Positions 32,788-42,198 of a DNA stretch of 64,000 nucleotides are shown here, in pieces (within the stretch, counting starts at the first letter, position 1; every line of letters starts with the position of its first letter). A program made the translations under genes and the position numbers. Origin of the DNA: Sulfurovum sp. FS08-3 (GTDB lineage Bacteria; Campylobacterota; Campylobacteria; Campylobacterales; Sulfurovaceae); NCBI GenBank assembly GCA_000830175.1, contig JQIS01000031.1, forward strand, positions 47,589 to 111,588, given 5' to 3'. The notes beneath the pieces were generated by a model. It was given only the letters and a program-made list of their open reading frames with translations, did not search any database and had not been told where the DNA came from.

Positions 32788-35700
32788 CTACTTACTCGCT
32801 ACTCCCCCATCATTAATCGTCCAACCAAAAGTATCGATAATATATTGCCGTTCATCGGCGTAGTCGGGGGAGTATTTTATACCATTTGCTCCAAAGCTTA
32901 CATTGGGTTTTAGTCCCAATTGTCCCCAATTAGTTAAAAGTTTATTATAATTTTGAGTTGAAAGATTAGAGTTTGTAAAAATATCTTCCATATTAATGAC
33001 ATTTATTACATTCCATGTAGATAAATCTTGGTTAAATGTATAGGCTAAATAAAACATACTTGACATATTAGTCACACTTGATGTATCCCAGTTAGAAATA
33101 TCTTGGTTAAAAAGTCTTGCTTGTTCAAACATACTGCTCATATTTGACACCTTAGAGACATTCCAACTTGTAATGTCGCCATTAAAATCAATTGCTTGTC
33201 CAAACATACCATACATATCTTTTACATTGGATACATCCCAAGCATTTAAATTTTGATTAAAAGAAGATGCTAAATAAAACATTTTTCGCATTGAAGTAAC
33301 ATTGGAGACATTCCAATTATTTAAATTCTTATTAAATGAACTTGCCGCATAAAACATTTCACTCATATCCACTACTTTTGAAACATCCCAACTAGAAATA
33401 TCTTGATTAAATACTCGATTAAATCCAAACATACCAGACATATTTATTACATTTGAAACATCCCATGAGGACAAGTCTTGATTAAATGATTCCATTCCAA
33501 CAAACATTTCTTTCATACTGCTTACATTTGATACATTCCAACTACTAATATCTTGATTAAATTGCTCCATATGATAAAACATAGCAGACATATTTCTTAC
33601 ATTAGATACATTCCATGTATTGATGCGACCGTTGAATGCATCGCAGTTCTCAAACATATTACGCATATCCGTTACATTTGACACATCCCAACTATCTAGG
33701 TCACTATGAAATACAACTGCTTGTCTAAACATAGATTCCATATTCGTTACTTTTGAAACATTCCAATTATTAATATTTTGTTTAAATGAACTAGCTTCAG
33801 AAAACATCCATCTCATATCAACCACACTTGAAACATTCCAATTAGAAAAAGGCTGATTATAAGCTGTAGCAGCATGAAACATATAGCTCATATTCGTTAC
33901 ATTCGATACATCCCAGCTATTAAGACTTTGATTAAATACTTTCGCATCCCAAAAAAGACCTTGCATATTAAGAATATTTGATGTATCCCAAGAATCAATA
34001 CTACTATTAAATTTATCTGCAACCATGAACATATATGACAAGTCAGTTGTTTCATTTAGATTTGGATTATCGTCTGCATCAATATTAAAATTTTTACATG
34101 CATAAAAAGCACTATTCATAGTTTTCCATTTTTGTGTACCCCATTGATTTACCCATATGAGTTTTAAGTTATCATTAATTGCATGATAGCCAATACTATT
34201 ATTATAAGATTGTTGAAAATATAAAGCAGGAAAATCGCCCGTAATCGTAATAACATAAACTCCTTCACTTTTGTATGTATGTGTTATATCGCCAATAACA
34301 CTTTGGTTTGATTCTCCATCGCCCCAATAAACGGTGTAATTGTAGCTATAACTTTTATTTGTAATAATTTGAATTTGATTAGAAGAGCTATTGCCCTCTT
34401 TTGTGGTATCCCAAGTCGTGATAAATCCTTTTACGGTATTTACCTCTTGTATAGCCACAGCAGCTTGATTTCCGCTTTCGTTATTATCAAATGCAATATT
34501 AGAAGCTATTGAGATAGTTATATTATTGTTTGAGTGTATAGGCGGGATCACATCGACTTGATAAGTAGAGCCACTCCCTCTAAAATTTGATTTTGTTCCA
34601 TTAGTTACAACTATATCATTGATTTCAAACCCCGTCACATTTGTAGAAAACTCGAAAGTAAAAGTAATGGTATCAGCCAGCCACTCTCGATTAATTAGAG
34701 TTACACCTGCTACTCTCGAAACATTATCTGTGATATTTACATCAATACTATTAGCTGCTTGTGATTTTGTAGTATTGTTATCAACTTTTTGTTCTGTATG
34801 AAAATCAAGGGAAATTATATATAAATTATTTGTAATATCCAAAGTACAAGTATTGTCAGTAAATTTTCCACCAATACCAACATAGCCTCGATTATTAATA
34901 GAAAAGGCTACAGGATAACAAATCTTTTCATCAAGTGTCATGATATAGCTCCATGTATCCAAATCAACATTGTATCGAGAGATAACACCACGAGTATCAA
35001 TCACGTAACCCTCATTGTCAATCATAAAAGTTTGTCCATAAGTAGCATCAATATAGGCTTTTTGTTCCCATGTATCGGTGGTGGCATCATATTCCCAAAA
35101 GTTTGAGTTTGTTCCTGTTAGATATGCTTTGTCTCCAATCACAAAAGAAACTAAACTAATATTATTGCCTAGTTCTTCATTAAGATTGTTTAATTTCGTC
35201 CAATTATCTTGCACAGGATCGTATCTATAAAAATTCTCTTTATTATAAAAACCTCCTCCAATATACCCATAGCCATTAACCGCAAAGAAAAAGGCAGCTC
35301 TTTTTGACTCTCCTGGCATATCCTTTTTTCTCTCCCAACTATTGCTACTTTGAGCATAACACCACACTTCATTTTCTACTACTACATACGCTTTTGCATC
35401 AATAACAAAAACAGGTGATTGAAAGAGAAATGATTTAGATGGAAGTGTTGCTTTTTGACTCCAAGCATTGCTAATGGCATCATATTCCCATAGCTGAGCA
35501 TTATTAGACCCTGAAAGAAGTAAAAAGCCATGATTAGCAATTGAAAAGTTTATTGCTTCTCTCTCTCCTTGCTCGGGGAATACGGCAGCTTTTTGATTTT
35601 CCCTCACACACCGAACAAAAAAATCACCTGATTGATCTGCTTCCCAATAGCCAAAAGTTTTTTCTGCAAACCATGCACTACCGTGGTAATTTTCAGACTC

Positions 35701-37053
35701 TGTCGATGTCCATATTCCTCCTCCATTAGTATGTTGAAAAGTACTATCATAAGTAGCAGGAGCTATTTCAACGCTTTTGAGTTCATCAAGGGAGGGTAAA
35801 TGCCAATCGCTATAGCCACCCAACTCTAAATTATCACAATAGAAATGAGCATCATCCCATATTTTTCGCAATGTACTAACCTCTTGACTATCTTGCCACA
35901 TCAAACTCGTATTGTTATCGGTCACAATCTCCGTGATGTTGTCTCGAATAAATCGTTGCGGTTGCGTAGCATCGTCTCTCACCTCCTCTACCTCATTGCC
36001 TCCAACCTCGCACTCCCCTACCTCATCTTCGACCACAAACGCCTCAATGAGGATTTTTCTAAAGACCTCATAATCTATCCACAAGTAGCCCTCGTTGCCC
36101 CAATGGACTCCCCATGAGTTGATGATTTTAAAGGCATTACGGCTCTCATCGTAGCCCACGACCAAAAGCGCATGCGAGAGAGAGGTTGGAGACTCTTTTG
36201 CGTTGAGTTCTTTGAAGAAATACTCATTGTTGTACTTTTGAGGATAGATAAAGTCATCGTAGAGTTCAATGGCTACCACGATAGGATAGGAGCGAGAGAG
36301 AAAGTATTTGAGATTGGAGAGGAAGTAAACACTTTGCGTATTAAATCGCTTGAAGTTGGATATTTTGCCACACATCGCCTTCTCTATTGCCACTTTGGAG
36401 GGGGTGGTGGTGCAGTCGTTTTGATGATAGGGCATATCTTCCCACGGTGGTGTGCCTGTGGTTTTGAGCAATTTTAAGGCATCAAAGAGCGTAGCACCCG
36501 ATTGACATGAGTCGATTTTGGCAATGTTATAGATAAATGCAGGGGAGTAGCGATGGGTATAATCGGCGTTGATACCGTAGGGGAGTTGATGCTCATTATG
36601 CTCTTGAAAGCTTTTGAGATAGTATCCCACTGCCCATCCTACGCAGGAGTTTTGACTTCCTTGATCCCCTACTTGAGGCATTTGAGAAGAGAGGTCAAAC
36701 GAAGCAGGAAGCTCAATACTCCCGCCACCCGTAGGAGCATAAGCAAGTGGCACCAAATCCAAAAACTCTTTGGGTGAGGGCAACGCCCCAGAGCCTTTTT
36801 CATCGCTCGTGCTATTTGACTCACTCGCAAGAGGCAAGGTATTGGTTGCATCCTCTTTTTCATCGTTGGTAACGTTTAATTCACCCATAGGAGGTGAGAT
36901 TTTAGCCCCATCTTCTTGTTTAAGGCTTGTAGAGTTTGTCTCCAATGGCTCTTGGTAAGTGGGAGAGGGGTTGTCTATGGGGGTGCTAGAACCTCCACCG
37001 CCACAACCCAACAATCCAAACATCAACACCATCATCCAATAACGATACATCAT
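32788..37053 (-). CDS. Multidomain lipoprotein: papain-like protease, DUF1566, Kelch-like, PKD and BspA (DUF285) repeats
   Basis: About 1420 residues. Lipobox MFGLLGCGGGG, then an acidic low-complexity linker. A C1A-type peptidase domain follows: GDQGSQNSCVGWAVGYY (catalytic Cys), SLSHALLVVGYD (His) and INSWGVHWG (Asn). Next comes a DUF1566 block (LMWQDSQ, WHLPSLDEL, FFVRCVRE), then Kelch-like beta-propeller repeats (LWEYDAISNAWSQKA), an Ig-like segment, a PKD-like WGDGESNQ, and about thirteen 25-residue DUF285 repeats (SWDVSNVTNMSxMF). Probably exposed on the outer membrane and either an adhesin or a protein-processing enzyme. Two adjacent ATGs (37053, 37050) follow AAAGGAGG; the second has better spacing. 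The catalytic triad appears intact. Confidence 0.85.
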   Translation of the reverse strand: MMYRYWMMVLMFGLLGCGGGGSSTPIDNPSPTYQEPLETNSTSLKQEDGAKISPPMGELNVTNDEKEDATNTLPLASESNSTSDEKGSGALPSPKEFLDLVPLAYAPTGGGSIELPASFDLSSQMPQVGDQGSQNSCVGWAVGYYLKSFQEHNEHQLPYGINADYTHRYSPAFIYNIAKIDSCQSGATLFDALKLLKTTGTPPWEDMPYHQNDCTTTPSKVAIEKAMCGKISNFKRFNTQSVYFLSNLKYFLSRSYPIVVAIELYDDFIYPQKYNNEYFFKELNAKESPTSLSHALLVVGYDESRNAFKIINSWGVHWGNEGYLWIDYEVFRKILIEAFVVEDEVGECEVGGNEVEEVRDDATQPQRFIRDNITEIVTDNNTSLMWQDSQEVSTLRKIWDDAHFYCDNLELGGYSDWHLPSLDELKSVEIAPATYDSTFQHTNGGGIWTSTESENYHGSAWFAEKTFGYWEADQSGDFFVRCVRENQKAAVFPEQGEREAINFSIANHGFLLLSGSNNAQLWEYDAISNAWSQKATLPSKSFLFQSPVFVIDAKAYVVVENEVWCYAQSSNSWERKKDMPGESKRAAFFFAVNGYGYIGGGFYNKENFYRYDPVQDNWTKLNNLNEELGNNISLVSFVIGDKAYLTGTNSNFWEYDATTDTWEQKAYIDATYGQTFMIDNEGYVIDTRGVISRYNVDLDTWSYIMTLDEKICYPVAFSINNRGYVGIGGKFTDNTCTLDITNNLYIISLDFHTEQKVDNNTTKSQAANSIDVNITDNVSRVAGVTLINREWLADTITFTFEFSTNVTGFEINDIVVTNGTKSNFRGSGSTYQVDVIPPIHSNNNITISIASNIAFDNNESGNQAAVAIQEVNTVKGFITTWDTTKEGNSSSNQIQIITNKSYSYNYTVYWGDGESNQSVIGDITHTYKSEGVYVITITGDFPALYFQQSYNNSIGYHAINDNLKLIWVNQWGTQKWKTMNSAFYACKNFNIDADDNPNLNETTDLSYMFMVADKFNSSIDSWDTSNILNMQGLFWDAKVFNQSLNSWDVSNVTNMSYMFHAATAYNQPFSNWNVSSVVDMRWMFSEASSFKQNINNWNVSKVTNMESMFRQAVVFHSDLDSWDVSNVTDMRNMFENCDAFNGRINTWNVSNVRNMSAMFYHMEQFNQDISSWNVSNVSSMKEMFVGMESFNQDLSSWDVSNVINMSGMFGFNRVFNQDISSWDVSKVVDMSEMFYAASSFNKNLNNWNVSNVTSMRKMFYLASSFNQNLNAWDVSNVKDMYGMFGQAIDFNGDITSWNVSKVSNMSSMFEQARLFNQDISNWDTSSVTNMSSMFYLAYTFNQDLSTWNVINVINMEDIFTNSNLSTQNYNKLLTNWGQLGLKPNVSFGANGIKYSPDYADERQYIIDTFGWTINDGGVASK
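32970..34020 (-). repeat. Tandem 75-bp coding repeats (BspA/DUF285)
   Basis: About thirteen imperfect direct repeats of 75 bp encode the unit FNQDISSWDVSNVTNMSxMF. Sequence drift between copies is moderate, which suggests old duplication with selection rather than a recent expansion. Confidence 0.85.
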
Positions 37054-37060
37054 CCCTCCT

Positions 37061-37687
37061 TTAATATAAAAATCCAAATAACCAAAGCGGAATTTTGTTG
37101 CCAAAGCCACTCTCTGTACCATCTGAGGCGATAAAGGAGTGGGGGATATTGGCTATTTGCTTAAAATCTTTGTTTTTGCCCCCTACTTCAAAGGTGTAGT
37201 GATTATCGACATAAAAATCTCCTTTTGCGGGGTAGGATAAGTGATGATTAAGCCTTAGCATGGAGGCAAAAAACTGCTCTCTCACCGTACCCTTTTGAGC
37301 GTTTTGACAATAGTAATGACTCAAATTGGGATTGCCCAAATAGAGTTTGGAGGGTTTATTGAAAAGAGTATCGCCCTTGGCATTGGCTCGTAATGCATAA
37401 AACAAGTTGCCCAAAGTAAGATAGTGGATATAGTGATAGAGCGTGGTTCGATTGATGCCTATTTTTTGAGATAGCTGTGTGATATTAAGCTCATTTGGCA
37501 AAACTATCAGCAATATCATAAATAGAGTCATTTGAAAGCAAGATACTGCAAAATAAAAGTAGTCTTACCCACCCCACGAGTCCCTACGATACCTACTATT
37601 CTTATCATCAAAATCAACCGCATCAAAAAAATACCGTTGGAGTTTTTCAATTTGATTGTACTTTTGCGATAGTCTCTCAAGTATCAT
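37061..37687 (-). pseudogene. Decayed AAA_14/DUF4143-family ATPase
   Basis: ATG 37687 behind AAAAGGAG starts MILERLSQKYNQIEKLQRYFF; the frame is then lost, but an adjacent frame continues as IVGIVGTRGVGKTTFILQYL, the P-loop of this family. The central part (about 150 codons with Walker B) is missing, and a third frame (37061-37531) carries the DUF4143 C-terminus: ITQLSQKIGINRTTLYHYIH, YLGNPNLSHYY and FEVGGKNKDFKQI. Two or more frameshifts and a deletion make it non-functional. The parts together show one ancestral gene of about 400 codons. Confidence 0.8.
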
Positions 37688-37758
37688 AAAAACTCCTTTT
37701 GTATAGCAGACTAGACAAAAATTATATCATAATGTTGTTTACACTAGACAATTTTACC

Positions 37759-39102
37759 CTATCGTGGAAATCTACCGCCTTGCATTTGAGCCATAATATC
37801 TTGCATTTGTCGCATACCGTTTTTGCCTGAGAGTTTTTTTGCCATTTTGGAAGCGTTTTTAAACTGTTTCATAATGCGATTGACTTGTACTTGTCCTAGT
37901 CCCGCTCCTGTGGCGATACGGCGTTTGCGAGAGTTGTTGAGCAAATCGGGATTTTCACGCTCTTTGGGAGTCATGGAGAATATCATCGCTTTGATAGCTT
38001 TGACTTCAGAGGAGGTGTCAAAATCCATATCGCCTAGCTGTTTGGCAATACCGCTCATGCCTGGTATCATGCTAAGCATCGATTTCATAGAGCCTATCTT
38101 TTTCATCTGCTCCATTTGATTGAGGAAGTCATTGAAGTTAAACTCCCCTTTTTTAATCTTTGCGGTAATCTTTTTCGCCTCTTTTTCGTCGATAATCGCA
38201 GCGGTCTTTTCGGCAAGTGATTCAATATCTCCCGCACCCATGAGTCGTTTGACGATTCTATCGGGTAGAAACTGATCCAAATCGGGCATCTTTTCGCCCG
38301 AACCAATGAAACGCAACGGCACACCCACTTGTTTGGCAAGTCCTAGAGCCACGCCCCCTTTGCTATCGCCATCAAATTTACTCAATATTACCCCTGTAAT
38401 ACCAATTTGCTCTTTGAAGCTCGTAGCGGTACGAATAGCATCTTGCCCCGTCATGGCATCGGCGACGTAGAAGAGTTCATGGGGTGCGGCAATTGCTTTG
38501 ATAGAGGCTAGTTCACGCATAAGGGCATCATCGATTGCCAAACGTCCTGCAGTATCGATAAGTACGACATCGTAAAGCTCTTTTTGGGCTTTTTGGAGCG
38601 CCTCTTTGATAAGCTCTTGGGGCTTTTTGGCTTCATCGGCTACGAGTGCGACATCGATTTGAGCGGTGATTTGACGCAACTGTTCAACGGCTGCGAGTCT
38701 TTGAAGGTCGGCGGCGACAACGAGTACCTTTTTTTTCTTTTGCTCTTTGAGAAAGTAGGCAAGTTTTCCCGTAGTTGTCGTCTTTCCACTCCCTTGCAAA
38801 CCAATCATAAGCACAACCGTTGGGGGTTGAGGGGCAAAAACAAATCCTTGATTGCCATGCACGGTGAGAATATCGACTAGCTCATCGTGCAATGCTTTGA
38901 GGAATTGATCTTTGCCAATCCCAACTTTTTTGGTTTCAATCTCTACAACACTGAGCAAATCTTTGACGATTTTATGATGTACATCGGCCTTGAGCAACGA
39001 TTTTTTTAGCTCACCTAGAGCCTTTTTCAAGGCTTTTTCATCATCTTGAAAACGAATTTTACTTATGGCATTTTTAAAACTATCCGTTAAGGTATCAAAC
39101 AT
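37759..39102 (-). CDS. ffh: Signal recognition particle protein Ffh
   Basis: 447 residues: helical N domain, GTPase G domain (GLQGSGKTTTTGKLA; DTAGRL; SKFDGDSKGG) and Met-rich M domain that binds 4.5S RNA and signal peptides, ending MQGGRFPR. Targets membrane proteins to FtsY and SecYEG. Monocistronic here; rpsP, its usual neighbour in this phylum, is not in view. Confidence 0.97.
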   Translation of the reverse strand: MFDTLTDSFKNAISKIRFQDDEKALKKALGELKKSLLKADVHHKIVKDLLSVVEIETKKVGIGKDQFLKALHDELVDILTVHGNQGFVFAPQPPTVVLMIGLQGSGKTTTTGKLAYFLKEQKKKKVLVVAADLQRLAAVEQLRQITAQIDVALVADEAKKPQELIKEALQKAQKELYDVVLIDTAGRLAIDDALMRELASIKAIAAPHELFYVADAMTGQDAIRTATSFKEQIGITGVILSKFDGDSKGGVALGLAKQVGVPLRFIGSGEKMPDLDQFLPDRIVKRLMGAGDIESLAEKTAAIIDEKEAKKITAKIKKGEFNFNDFLNQMEQMKKIGSMKSMLSMIPGMSGIAKQLGDMDFDTSSEVKAIKAMIFSMTPKERENPDLLNNSRKRRIATGAGLGQVQVNRIMKQFKNASKMAKKLSGKNGMRQMQDIMAQMQGGRFPR

Positions 39103-39196
39103 ACAAACTCCCTCTCTATTAAAGATAAGATTTTATCCAAAAAATACTTAACTTCTCAATTTTGAATTTTACAGATACAAATAATTGGCTATGATG

Positions 39197-40195
39197 CTAT
39201 TGTAATGGTTGTTTGTGTTTTTTGAGTTCTCTCATCATGCGTCTAAAACCAAAATAGACAATAACCAAAATCAAAATTCTCATAAGATTGATAACAAAGT
39301 GCATCAATTGAAGGTGTTTATCAATGTTGTTATGAACCATGGTTACATCTTCTATGATAATTATTTTGGCAATAGCAACATTTTGAAAATCTTTCATATC
39401 AAAACTGTAGAGATTGTATATTTTATCTTTGATTTCTAAACCGTAAATATTATCAAAGCCATAATGAATAGTTTGAAGCTGATGAATCAAATCGTCGTGT
39501 TTGCTTAAATTGCTAAATTGTAAAGTATAGTTTCCAATAGAGAGGGGAGTAATATCTTGTTCTTGGTAGAGATTTAGTGCATTTTTTTGAACAAAAATCA
39601 TACCTTGCAAATCGTAGGATTTTTGAAAGCGATCCAAAATATAATCGGGACGTGTGCCAAACTCAACAGCGCCGATATAGCGATTATCATAAAAAAGAGG
39701 AGTAAAAGTGCGATAGGCTAGAGCGTAAACCCCTTTTTCAAACCCCACAATAGGTTCTTGATGCTGATGAATATGACGCAATGCGACTCTTAGGGCGGAG
39801 ATATTATCATCGTATTTATCGGGTTCATGCATACGCAAAAAGGAGTTACCATTGGGCAGATGATAATGAATGACATTGGAGTGGTGTTCGTCTTGCTTGA
39901 AACTATCCCAAATAGGAAAGGTTAGCTCATAGAGTCTATGTCGATTATGCGTAGCGAATGCTTCAAGTGTATCGGGACTTTGAAGACGACGCACCATGCG
40001 TTCTGTGGAGAGCTGATACTCATTTAACACATAATTATAAAAAATATTAATATGCTGATAGCTTCTTGTATGCATAAAGCGATGTTGATGCTCTAAAAAA
40101 ACATCAAAGCTTCTAATTAAAATAGCCGTAAATGAGAAAACTACGACGGTAACAAAAATAAAGGTTTTGGTTTGCGTTGATAATCGTTTAAACAT
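39197..40195 (-). CDS. Membrane-bound Cache-domain sensor without output domain
   Basis: 332 residues: helix 1 at about 12-30, a periplasmic Cache-like domain (about 35-295, with LPNGNSFLRMHEPDKYDD and YRTFTPLFYDNRYIGAVEFG), helix 2 (about 303-320, LMRILILVIVYFGF) and a short basic tail RRMMRELKKHKQPLQ. Family members usually continue into HAMP plus GGDEF, kinase or MCP modules; here a stop follows at once and no output-like frame is seen downstream. Either a stand-alone ligand sensor working through a partner or a truncated receptor. Confidence 0.8.
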   Translation of the reverse strand: MFKRLSTQTKTFIFVTVVVFSFTAILIRSFDVFLEHQHRFMHTRSYQHINIFYNYVLNEYQLSTERMVRRLQSPDTLEAFATHNRHRLYELTFPIWDSFKQDEHHSNVIHYHLPNGNSFLRMHEPDKYDDNISALRVALRHIHQHQEPIVGFEKGVYALAYRTFTPLFYDNRYIGAVEFGTRPDYILDRFQKSYDLQGMIFVQKNALNLYQEQDITPLSIGNYTLQFSNLSKHDDLIHQLQTIHYGFDNIYGLEIKDKIYNLYSFDMKDFQNVAIAKIIIIEDVTMVHNNIDKHLQLMHFVINLMRILILVIVYFGFRRMMRELKKHKQPLQ

Positions 40196-40286
40196 CGTAA
40201 ATAACCTCTAGTCTTTCTGAGAAATATTATACCCACTTTTCAATTCAACTCTTCTCGAATGTGAGCTACTATTTAGCATCCTTTGC

Positions 40287-40292
40287 TATAAT
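40287..40292 (+). promoter_or_regulatory. -10 box for ribA, predicts leaderless mRNA
   Basis: TATAAT in TTTGCTATAATTGCC lies only 6 bp before the ATG at 40299. Initiation at the usual distance would begin at or next to the A of ATG, leaving no ribosome site; none is visible. Confidence 0.5.
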
Positions 40293-40298
40293 TGCCAA

Positions 40299-40877
40299 AT
40301 GAAAAATATAGAGATTTCCAACATAGCCAATTTGCCAACACAATACGGCAATTTTAAGATACAATCGTTTAAAGAGCAACTCCTCCATGATAGACGTGAA
40401 CATCTAGTCGTCTTTACCCAAGAGTTACCCACCACGCCCAATGTGCGTATCCACTCCGAATGCCTTACGGGCGATGTTTTAGGTTCGCTTAAGTGCGATT
40501 GCGGGGAGCAGTTGCATTATGCCCTTAAATACATCAGCCAACACGGCGGTATGCTCATCTATCACCGCCAAGAGGGACGAAATATCGGACTTTTTAACAA
40601 AGTCAATGCCTATGCTTTGCAAGATAACGGACTCGATACGATACAAGCCAATCACCAATTGGGATTTGAAGCCGATGAGCGTACTTATGATATTGTTGAG
40701 TTTATTTTGAATTATTTTGACATCAAACGCATCAATCTTTTGACCAACAATCCTACCAAAATCAACTCCCTCGAATCGGTAGAGATAGTAGAGCGTTTGG
40801 AGATCAAAATTGATGCCAATCCTTTCAACCAAAACTACCTTTGGGTCAAAAAAAGCTTCATGGGACACCTGCTATGA
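40299..40877 (+). CDS. ribA: GTP cyclohydrolase II
   Basis: 192 residues, the GCHII domain only, with zinc ligands in [18 protein letters not shown] and the [10 protein letters not shown] and LTNNPTKI motifs. Opens the GTP ring in the first step of riboflavin synthesis. The DHBP synthase (RibB) part is absent, so it must be encoded elsewhere. ATGA overlap with rsmG makes a ribA-rsmG-PP0621 operon. Confidence 0.96.
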   Translation: MKNIEISNIANLPTQYGNFKIQSFKEQLLHDRREHLVVFTQELPTTPNVRIHSECLTGDVLGSLKCDCGEQLHYALKYISQHGGMLIYHRQEGRNIGLFNKVNAYALQDNGLDTIQANHQLGFEADERTYDIVEFILNYFDIKRINLLTNNPTKINSLESVEIVERLEIKIDANPFNQNYLWVKKSFMGHLL

Positions 40878-41458
40878 GACTCTCACAACTGCTTCAATCC
40901 AACCAAATAGAGCTTCATGATGCCCAAATCCAAAAGCTTGAAACCTTTGCCCAAACGCTCCATGAGTGGAACCGCATTCACAATCTCACAGGAGCCAAAG
41001 ATTTAGAAACAATCTATAAAAATATCCTCGATTCGCTCTATCCTATCGTCTTTATCGATACTCCTCAAACACTGCTTGATGTTGGTAGCGGTGCGGGGTT
41101 TCCAGCCCTCCCACTAGCTATCGTACTCCATGAGACTCAAGTGGTATTGTGCGAACCGCTACACAAACGGGTGGCGTTTTTGAAATACGCTGCTTTGGGG
41201 CTTGATAATATCACCGTCGTTGCCAAACGTGTAGAGGATTTGGTGCATGAACCTTTTGAACTCATTACTTCACGAGCCGTTACCAATACCCAAATGCTTC
41301 TCAGTCTTACCGAGCACCTAGCCAATAGGCAAAGCCGCTATCTTTTTTACAAAGGCAATCGCTTGTTTGATGAGGTTAAGAGTCTCAAAAATCAGTTAGA
41401 TTATGATATAGTTCAAAAAGACCAACGCAACTATCTCTACATAAAGAGTCGCACATGA
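40874..41458 (+). CDS. rsmG: 16S rRNA (guanine527-N7)-methyltransferase
   Basis: 194 residues from ATG 40874, which overlaps the ribA stop as ATGA. SAM-binding [18 protein letters not shown], then [11 protein letters not shown], as in GidB/RsmG. Modifies G527 in the decoding region of 16S rRNA. It overlaps the next gene by 4 bp. Confidence 0.95.
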   Translation: MRLSQLLQSNQIELHDAQIQKLETFAQTLHEWNRIHNLTGAKDLETIYKNILDSLYPIVFIDTPQTLLDVGSGAGFPALPLAIVLHETQVVLCEPLHKRVAFLKYAALGLDNITVVAKRVEDLVHEPFELITSRAVTNTQMLLSLTEHLANRQSRYLFYKGNRLFDEVKSLKNQLDYDIVQKDQRNYLYIKSRT

Positions 41459-41676
41459 TAATAAAATTAATCTTTTTAGCTATTGTTCTATACGGTAGCT
41501 ATAAGTTTTTGGGTGGTAAATTCCCCACGCTAAAGCTTAAAACCAAAGAGGAGAAAAAGCTTGAAGAAGATACCCTTGTGGAGTGCCAAACCTGCTCTAC
41601 TTTTGTCACTACCAAAGAGGCTATCGTCACTAAGGGTCGCTACTACTGCTCACGAGAGTGTGCCAACAAAGTTTAA
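41455..41676 (+). CDS. PP0621-type zinc-ribbon membrane protein
   Basis: 73 residues: an N-terminal membrane helix ([19 protein letters not shown]), a charged linker, then [16 protein letters not shown]...[11 protein letters not shown], two CxxC/CxxxC knuckles of a small zinc ribbon. Matches the PP0621 family of unknown function. ATGA overlap with rsmG. Confidence 0.8.
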   Translation: MIIKLIFLAIVLYGSYKFLGGKFPTLKLKTKEEKKLEEDTLVECQTCSTFVTTKEAIVTKGRYYCSRECANKV

Positions 41677-41700
41677 AGTAGCCAACAGTGAGCTTATTCT

Positions 41701-41768
41701 ACCCTGCCCGAAAGGCAGGGTTAGCTTTAGGGGGGTTGTAGGGACAAAATGTCCCTGCCACTTTTTTT
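41701..41768 (+). terminator. Double hairpin terminator after ribA-rsmG operon
   Basis: ACCCTGCC-CGAAA-GGCAGGGT (41701-41721) is followed by AGGGACA-AAA-TGTCCCT (41740-41756), then a run of seven T (41762-41768). A good intrinsic terminator 25 bp after the PP0621 gene. Confidence 0.7.
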
Positions 41769-41817
41769 GGGCTTTGCTCAAAAAAGTGTATAACATCAAA
41801 TAAAAAAGGAGAAAAGT

Positions 41818-42198
41818 ATGAAAATTTTTGGACATCCATGGATAGAGAGTAAAAAGTTTTATCGAGTTTACAACATCGAAGAGATTCAAGCCGTCGAAGT
41901 GGGTGGCATTGCCTTGCTTGAGCCTCTTGTGGAGTCGATTGAATTGGCAAAATATTGTTTCAAACACTCCATTGAATACGTTATCCCCGTAGGCACAATC
42001 AAAGAGGCGATTTTTGCCAATGAGTTGGGAGCTACCTATATGATTTGCAAAGAGGAGAGTGGCTTTATGATTCAACCCATCGCACAACACTATCTCTTTG
42101 ATACCCAACTGCTCGTACTCATCTCGGATGAAAAAGAGATAGCCAAACTCGCACTTCAAGGCATGGATGGGGTTGTCTTTGCTGATGTTATTCAATAA
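41818..42198 (+). CDS. Conserved Campylobacterota hypothetical protein
   Basis: 126 residues, alpha/beta, no signal or membrane helix, with KIFGHPWIESKKFYRV at the start and ELGATYMICKEESGFMIQPIA in the middle. The pattern of short strands and helices suggests a small Rossmann-like fold. I recall similar proteins only from this phylum and can give no function. RBS AAAGGAG before ATG 41818; its stop overlaps the rhomboid start by one base. Confidence 0.7.
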   Translation: MKIFGHPWIESKKFYRVYNIEEIQAVEVGGIALLEPLVESIELAKYCFKHSIEYVIPVGTIKEAIFANELGATYMICKEESGFMIQPIAQHYLFDTQLLVLISDEKEIAKLALQGMDGVVFADVIQ

